In this document: positions 6,835-9,391 of the stretch, in pieces | Layout of the letters: each line of letters starts with the position of its first letter | Position numbering within the stretch: position 1 is the first letter of the stretch | DNA from: JACZWL01 sp046756445 | Lineage (GTDB): Bacteria; Pseudomonadota; Gammaproteobacteria; Steroidobacterales; Woeseiaceae | Assembly: GCA_046756445.1 (NCBI GenBank) | Contig: JBHHWI010000113.1 | Span: forward strand, 1 to 9,391 | DNA: 9,391 bases | Direction of reading: 5' to 3' | Program-made: the position numbers and the translations under genes | The notes under the pieces: model-generated | What the model saw: only the letters and a program-made list of their open reading frames with translations | Database searches by the model: none | Told to the model about the DNA's origin: nothing

Positions 6835-7194
6835 ATGATCAAATCAATAAGCGCATCCTGCTCGCTGGCAATTTCGTTTTTCGTCCCCGCAGCATTGGCG
6901 TGTGACTACCCGAAACGTGTAGAGATTCCGAACGGCAACACGGCGACGAAAGAGGAAATGGTTGTCGGGCAGAAAGGCGTCAAGAAGTTCATGGCGGATA
7001 TGGAAAGATATCTCGCTTGTATCGAGGATGAAGACAAGGAGATGCGGGCCGGCATCGAACAACCTGATCCGATCGTAGAGGCGCAGCGCGACGAAATGCT
7101 GGTGAAAAAACACAATGCAGCCGTTGACGATATGGAAAAAGTCGCGGCTCAGTTCAACGAAGAAGTGCGGTCTTACAAAGCGCGCGGCGAGTAG
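6835..7194 (+). CDS. Small exported protein of unknown function
   Basis: A 119-residue protein with an N-terminal export signal: MIKS, then a hydrophobic stretch to about residue 20, and a probable signal peptidase I cut after ALA, leaving the mature protein to begin CDYPKRVEIPNG. The cysteine directly after the cut could suggest a lipoprotein, but the position -3 residue is alanine, so the lipobox is poor. The mature chain is highly charged and mostly helical, with EEMVVGQKGVKKFMADMERYLACIEDE in its first half and a long amphipathic helix from about 78 to 115. C23 and C62 could pair as a disulfide in the periplasm. I recall similar short CDYP-type proteins in gammaproteobacteria but know no function. 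It has its own upstream spacer of 108 nt after the c-di-GMP gene. No strong Shine-Dalgarno is seen. Confidence 0.8.
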   Translation: MIKSISASCSLAISFFVPAALACDYPKRVEIPNGNTATKEEMVVGQKGVKKFMADMERYLACIEDEDKEMRAGIEQPDPIVEAQRDEMLVKKHNAAVDDMEKVAAQFNEEVRSYKARGE

Positions 7195-7270
7195 CCCCTC
7201 ACCGGCGATAATTCATGGAATTTTCCGGGTGCGCCCGTTTCTCCGGCGTGTTCCGGTCGAGCCGGTCAAA

Positions 7271-7669
7271 TTACGGATCCGGATCGAACAGATAAAGGCG
7301 CCCGTCATCTGACGGCCATTCCTGCTTTATGAACCCGAGCGCAAGCAGCGCACTCTTCAAATGAACCTTATCGGTGCAGTGCAACAGCACCCTGCGGCAA
7401 TGATGATCGCAGAGCCGGCCCAGGAGCCGTACGCCGTCTTGTTTCTTCATGTGCTCCAGCTGGTCGAAGACGACGCCCAGATCGGCAAGACTGACGGCGA
7501 CCATATCGTCAGCTGTATGGACCTGGCATAGCCACTCGACGGACGAGTTGCCAGGAAATAGCTGCTCCAGAGGCAGTGGAGGATCAGTACGGCTTACGAC
7601 GAGATAGCTGCCGTCCGTTGCGGGGTGTGCGAATACATCGAGCAGCGACGGCAATTGTTGTGGGGTCAT
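7271..7669 (-). CDS. Uncharacterised 132-residue protein at the end of the psp operon
   Basis: I do not recognise this protein with certainty. It has no signal peptide or membrane helix and should be cytoplasmic. The middle contains DMVAVSLADLGVVFDQLEHMKKQDGVRLLGRLCDHHCRRVLLHC (about residues 54-97). This looks like the later half of a Rossmann-type domain such as a class I methyltransferase (a D-hydrophobic strand, D-x-LEH, a helix, then a RRVLL strand), but the glycine-rich SAM-binding motif is absent. The C-terminus ends with ALGFIKQEW and a YLFDPDP tail. From memory it may belong to the uncharacterised DUF6231 group, unconfirmed. It starts 13 nt after the stop of the preceding small membrane protein, so it is probably the last gene of the phage-shock transcript, although it could be only loosely linked. 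Confidence 0.75.
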   Translation of the reverse strand: MTPQQLPSLLDVFAHPATDGSYLVVSRTDPPLPLEQLFPGNSSVEWLCQVHTADDMVAVSLADLGVVFDQLEHMKKQDGVRLLGRLCDHHCRRVLLHCTDKVHLKSALLALGFIKQEWPSDDGRLYLFDPDP

Positions 7670-7682
7670 GTAACGCCCGCGA

Positions 7683-7904
7683 TCAAAGTTGGTCGATTTC
7701 CTTTTTCAGGTCGAAGCGATGCTCGGTCACAATGCGCTCGAGCACCTGAATCCGTTCCTCCAGCACGTCGATCTTGGCCAGGGTTTCCTCAATTTCTGTG
7801 TCTACCTCTGGCTTCTTCCGGCGCTGCTTCAGGTAAGTTTGGATGACGTTCGCACACATCACGATTGCAATGATGCTGAGCACGAAAACAAAAGTACTGT
7901 TCAT
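7683..7904 (-). CDS. Small PspB/PspC-tail-like membrane protein
   Basis: A 73-residue protein with one N-terminal membrane helix (about 3-20, STFVFVLSIIAIVMCANVI), a basic stop (KQRRKK at 26-31) and a coiled-coil from about 38 to the end. Its tail, LERIVTEHRFDLKKEIDQL (55-73), aligns residue for residue with the tail of the neighbouring PspC, LERYVTSSRFNLDQEFRNL, and so with the conserved ERYVTS ending of enterobacterial PspC. Its layout (short TM segment plus cytoplasmic coil) is that of PspB, but it lacks PspB's W at the end. A role in binding PspA or in the PspB-PspC complex is inference. An AGGGA lies about 6 nt before its ATG, and the upstream pspC ends 16 nt before. It may be called PspB-like in databases. 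Confidence 0.85.
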   Translation of the reverse strand: MNSTFVFVLSIIAIVMCANVIQTYLKQRRKKPEVDTEIEETLAKIDVLEERIQVLERIVTEHRFDLKKEIDQL

Positions 7905-7920
7905 CTCTGTCCCTTATTCG

Positions 7921-8307
7921 TCAAAGATTTCGGAATTCCTGGTCGAGGTTGAAGCGCGACGATGTCACGTAACGTTCGAGTCTTGCCAGCCGGCTGTCCA
8001 GCGACTGAAACCGTCGGCGCACGTCGCTCAGCGTCTGAGCCGGATCCGACCTGACCGCCCTGCGGAATTCCGGATCATACTCCGGCTGGCTGGTGGCATC
8101 CGGTGCCGTCGGAACCAGGAGCACGGTGCCGAAATACACCAGCAAGGTCATCGGCGCGGCCATTAGAAACGCGATGAACGCCAGAATGCGGGTCACTCTC
8201 AGATTGAACCCGAAGTAATCGGCAAGCCCCGCGCAAACACCACCCAATATCGCCTTTTCACGGTTACGATAGAACCTCCGGCGCGGAATGGATTCATAAC
8301 CACTCAT
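7921..8307 (-). CDS. pspC: Phage-shock protein C, canonical form with ERYVTS tail
   Basis: A 128-residue inner-membrane protein. In the enterobacterial system PspC senses membrane stress together with PspB and draws PspA away from the activator PspF. The PspC domain is clear: FYRNREKAILGGVCAGLADYFG (about 12-33), then a hydrophobic region at 38-66. A cytoplasmic-type linker follows, then a coiled-coil tail ending LERYVTSSRFNLDQEFRNL at 110-128, very like the end of E. coli PspC. Length is close to the E. coli protein (119). Its ATG overlaps the stop of the preceding PspC-domain gene in an ATGA (8304-8307), indicating translational coupling. Of the two PspC-domain genes here, this is the one with the full family architecture. 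Confidence 0.95.
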   Translation of the reverse strand: MSGYESIPRRRFYRNREKAILGGVCAGLADYFGFNLRVTRILAFIAFLMAAPMTLLVYFGTVLLVPTAPDATSQPEYDPEFRRAVRSDPAQTLSDVRRRFQSLDSRLARLERYVTSSRFNLDQEFRNL

Positions 8308-8600
8308 GAGTGACTCCAGCGATCATTTCTTCCGCGACGCCGCCAGAATTCGTATTCGTCATATCTCCCTGAATAAATAAGCGGCCGCTCGCGAATGAGC
8401 ATTGTCGCCGCGATATAAACCAGTGCCGTTGCCCAGGTGAACAGACACAAGCAGATCACCGCGATCACACGCACGGTGACGACATTGAAATTCCCGAATT
8501 CCGCTATCCCTGCGCAGACCCCAAAAATCCAGCCGTTTTCCCGATCACGGTACAGGCCTCTCAATGGGCCGTTGTCCAGACTCCAGGCGTCTCTGCTCAT
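8304..8600 (-). CDS. Short PspC-domain protein (tandem paralogue)
   Basis: A 98-residue membrane protein with a PspC domain: LRGLYRDRENGWIFGVCAGIAEFGNF (about 13-38), followed by a hydrophobic segment at about 41-68. It lacks the coiled-coil and ERYVTS tail of the neighbouring PspC. Instead it ends in a short tail rich in arginine and aromatic residues (YDEYEFWRRRGRNDRWSHS), so it may work as a partner or a variant sensor rather than as a copy. A usual PspC helix-turn motif, ADYF, is replaced by AEFGNF. Its start overlaps the pspB stop by ATGA (8597-8600), and it has the strongest Shine-Dalgarno in the operon. Membership of the PspC family is clear; its separate role is unknown. Confidence 0.92.
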   Translation of the reverse strand: MSRDAWSLDNGPLRGLYRDRENGWIFGVCAGIAEFGNFNVVTVRVIAVICLCLFTWATALVYIAATMLIRERPLIYSGRYDEYEFWRRRGRNDRWSHS

Positions 8601-8830
8601 TGTTTCCTCCTCCAGTCAGGCAATTCGCTGTCGAGTATTTTCTCCAGTGTCTCCAGCCGATCCTCGAGCCTCTGCGACAAGCGCCACAGGTCCTCGAGCA
8701 ATTTTTCATCGCCACCCGAAATTTCGCGCGCCTGTTTCCACTTCGTTATGAAATGCAGGACGATAAAAAGGGGTGCCGGTATCGCGACAAATATGATTAC
8801 CGCAATCGTTATTAATTCGCCCAGCGACAT
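8597..8830 (-). CDS. pspB: Phage-shock protein B
   Basis: A 77-residue inner-membrane protein. It has one N-terminal helix (about 5-28, GELITIAVIIFVAIPAPLFI), followed by a cytoplasmic amphipathic coil from about 40. The end, RLETLEKILDSELPDWRRKQ, corresponds closely to the RIQSLESILDAEHPNWRDR ending of E. coli PspB (74 residues). In known systems PspB partners PspC to relieve PspA inhibition of PspF and helps localise PspA at the membrane. It begins 6 nt after the pspA stop codon, and its own stop overlaps the next start, so it is embedded in one transcript. Identification is secure. Confidence 0.95.
   Translation of the reverse strand: MSLGELITIAVIIFVAIPAPLFIVLHFITKWKQAREISGGDEKLLEDLWRLSQRLEDRLETLEKILDSELPDWRRKQ
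8606..8613 (-). promoter_or_regulatory. Strong Shine-Dalgarno inside the pspB end
   Basis: On the minus strand GGAGGAGG lies 5 nt before the ATG at 8600. It is encoded within the last Arg-Arg-Lys-Gln codons of pspB. It favours efficient initiation of the first PspC-domain gene as well as coupling to pspB. Confidence 0.75.
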
Positions 8831-8836
8831 GCCCGG

Positions 8837-9391
8837 TTACTCTGCCTTCGCCGCCGACTTGCTCTTTCCCGTTACACGTTCCTTGAGTTCGTTGAACTCC
8901 TTTTCTACGGATTCCTCCGCCGCCAGGCTCGCAAACTGGTGTGTCAGGTCCTTGGGCAGGCCGAGATCGTACGCTTCGATTCTTCCTTCGACGTCGTCGA
9001 TGCGCCGCGTGTACTGCTCGAAACGGACCAGGGCATCGTCGATCTTGTAGTCGTGGATCTTCCTTCTGGCGGCAAGCCTGCTATTCGCCGTCTTGTGCCG
9101 GGCCAGCAACGACTTCTGCCGTGCCTTGGCGTCGGCGAGCTTGCTCTCGAGCCTCGCAATGTCATCGTTCAGTTTGCCCAGGCCTTCGTCTACGGCCAGG
9201 TAGTCGCTCTTGATGATGTCTGCTGCAGCCGCGGCCCGTGACTTTTCCACCAGCGCCGCTTTCGCGAGGTCTTCGCGGCCCTTGCGAAGGGCAAGCTCGG
9301 CCTTATTGTCCCATTCGCGCTGCTCGCCTTCGAGGGCCTCCAGCTTGCGATTCAGGTCCTTCTTGTCCGCGATCGAGCGTGCCGCCGCGGA
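8837..9391 (-). CDS. pspA: Phage-shock protein A (5' end outside the window)
   Basis: PspA is a peripheral membrane coiled-coil protein of the ESCRT-III/Vipp1 superfamily. It oligomerises on damaged inner membranes to keep the proton gradient and, in enterobacteria, inhibits the enhancer-binding protein PspF. The open frame continues to the right edge, so this is the C-terminal 184 residues; about 40-45 residues are missing against the usual 222, including the amphipathic N-terminal helix. Visible blocks are ARSIADKKDLNRKLEALE, EWDNKAELALRKGREDLAKAAL (matching E. coli EKAELALLKEREDLARAAL), LESKLADAKARQKSLLARHKTANS and a tail LAAEESVEKEFNELKERVTG. A GTG at 9250 would be an internal valine codon (AALVEKSR), not a start. 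It is the first known gene of the psp operon here; promoter and any pspF lie outside. Confidence 0.96.
   Translation of the reverse strand, partial: SAAARSIADKKDLNRKLEALEGEQREWDNKAELALRKGREDLAKAALVEKSRAAAAADIIKSDYLAVDEGLGKLNDDIARLESKLADAKARQKSLLARHKTANSRLAARRKIHDYKIDDALVRFEQYTRRIDDVEGRIEAYDLGLPKDLTHQFASLAAEESVEKEFNELKERVTGKSKSAAKAE

Noticed and set aside
7226..7237. Intrinsic terminator between the convergent 6835-7194 gene and the psp operon end (CGGG-TGCG-CCCG)
   Set aside because: The stem is only 4 bp and is followed by only three T on the plus strand and a GAAAATT on the minus strand, too weak to call.
8837..9250. pspA starting at the GTG at 9250
   Set aside because: The frame stays open to the window edge and the upstream codons encode conserved PspA sequence (EWDNKAELALRKGRED), so the GTG is an internal valine.

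Overview
The window looks like chromosomal DNA from a Gram-negative bacterium, most likely a gammaproteobacterium. The evidence is an E. coli-type glutamate-cysteine ligase, a pspABC envelope-stress operon, several exported or inner-membrane proteins and a moderately high G+C content. The exact lineage cannot be read from the sequence. A free-living marine or sediment gammaproteobacterium would fit, but that is inference. No transposase, phage gene, tRNA, rRNA or CRISPR array was found.

Left part (1-2603): a 54-nt near-perfect palindrome (30-83) lies just beyond the end of gshA, which is on the minus strand and starts with TTG. Divergent from gshA, and after a short spacer, come a secreted DUF2845-type protein and a bactofilin, probably cotranscribed. 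Middle part (2616-6726): convergent with the bactofilin is a 441-residue protein with an unusual architecture. It has a cytoplasmic CheY-like receiver, one transmembrane helix and a periplasmic domain that resembles a divergent OmpA/MotB-type peptidoglycan-associated domain. A 337-bp divergent intergenic region with two notable inverted repeats separates it from a large membrane-bound cyclic-di-GMP enzyme (sensor-HAMP-PAS-GGDEF-EAL). A small exported protein of unknown function follows at 6835-7194.

Right part (7271-9391, minus strand): a tightly packed phage-shock operon in the order pspA (5' end outside the window), pspB, a first PspC-domain gene, a second and canonical pspC, a 73-residue membrane protein carrying a PspC-like C-terminal tail, and a 132-residue protein of unknown function. 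Two junctions are ATGA overlaps and the other gaps are 6 to 16 nt, so this reads as one transcriptional unit whose promoter is off the right edge.

The common theme is the cell envelope and its monitoring: redox buffering (GshA), a bactofilin scaffold, a receiver linked to the periplasm, c-di-GMP signalling and inner-membrane stress. The most unusual items are the receiver-TM-OmpA-like fusion, the expanded psp operon, the folded leader in front of the c-di-GMP enzyme, and the palindrome downstream of gshA.
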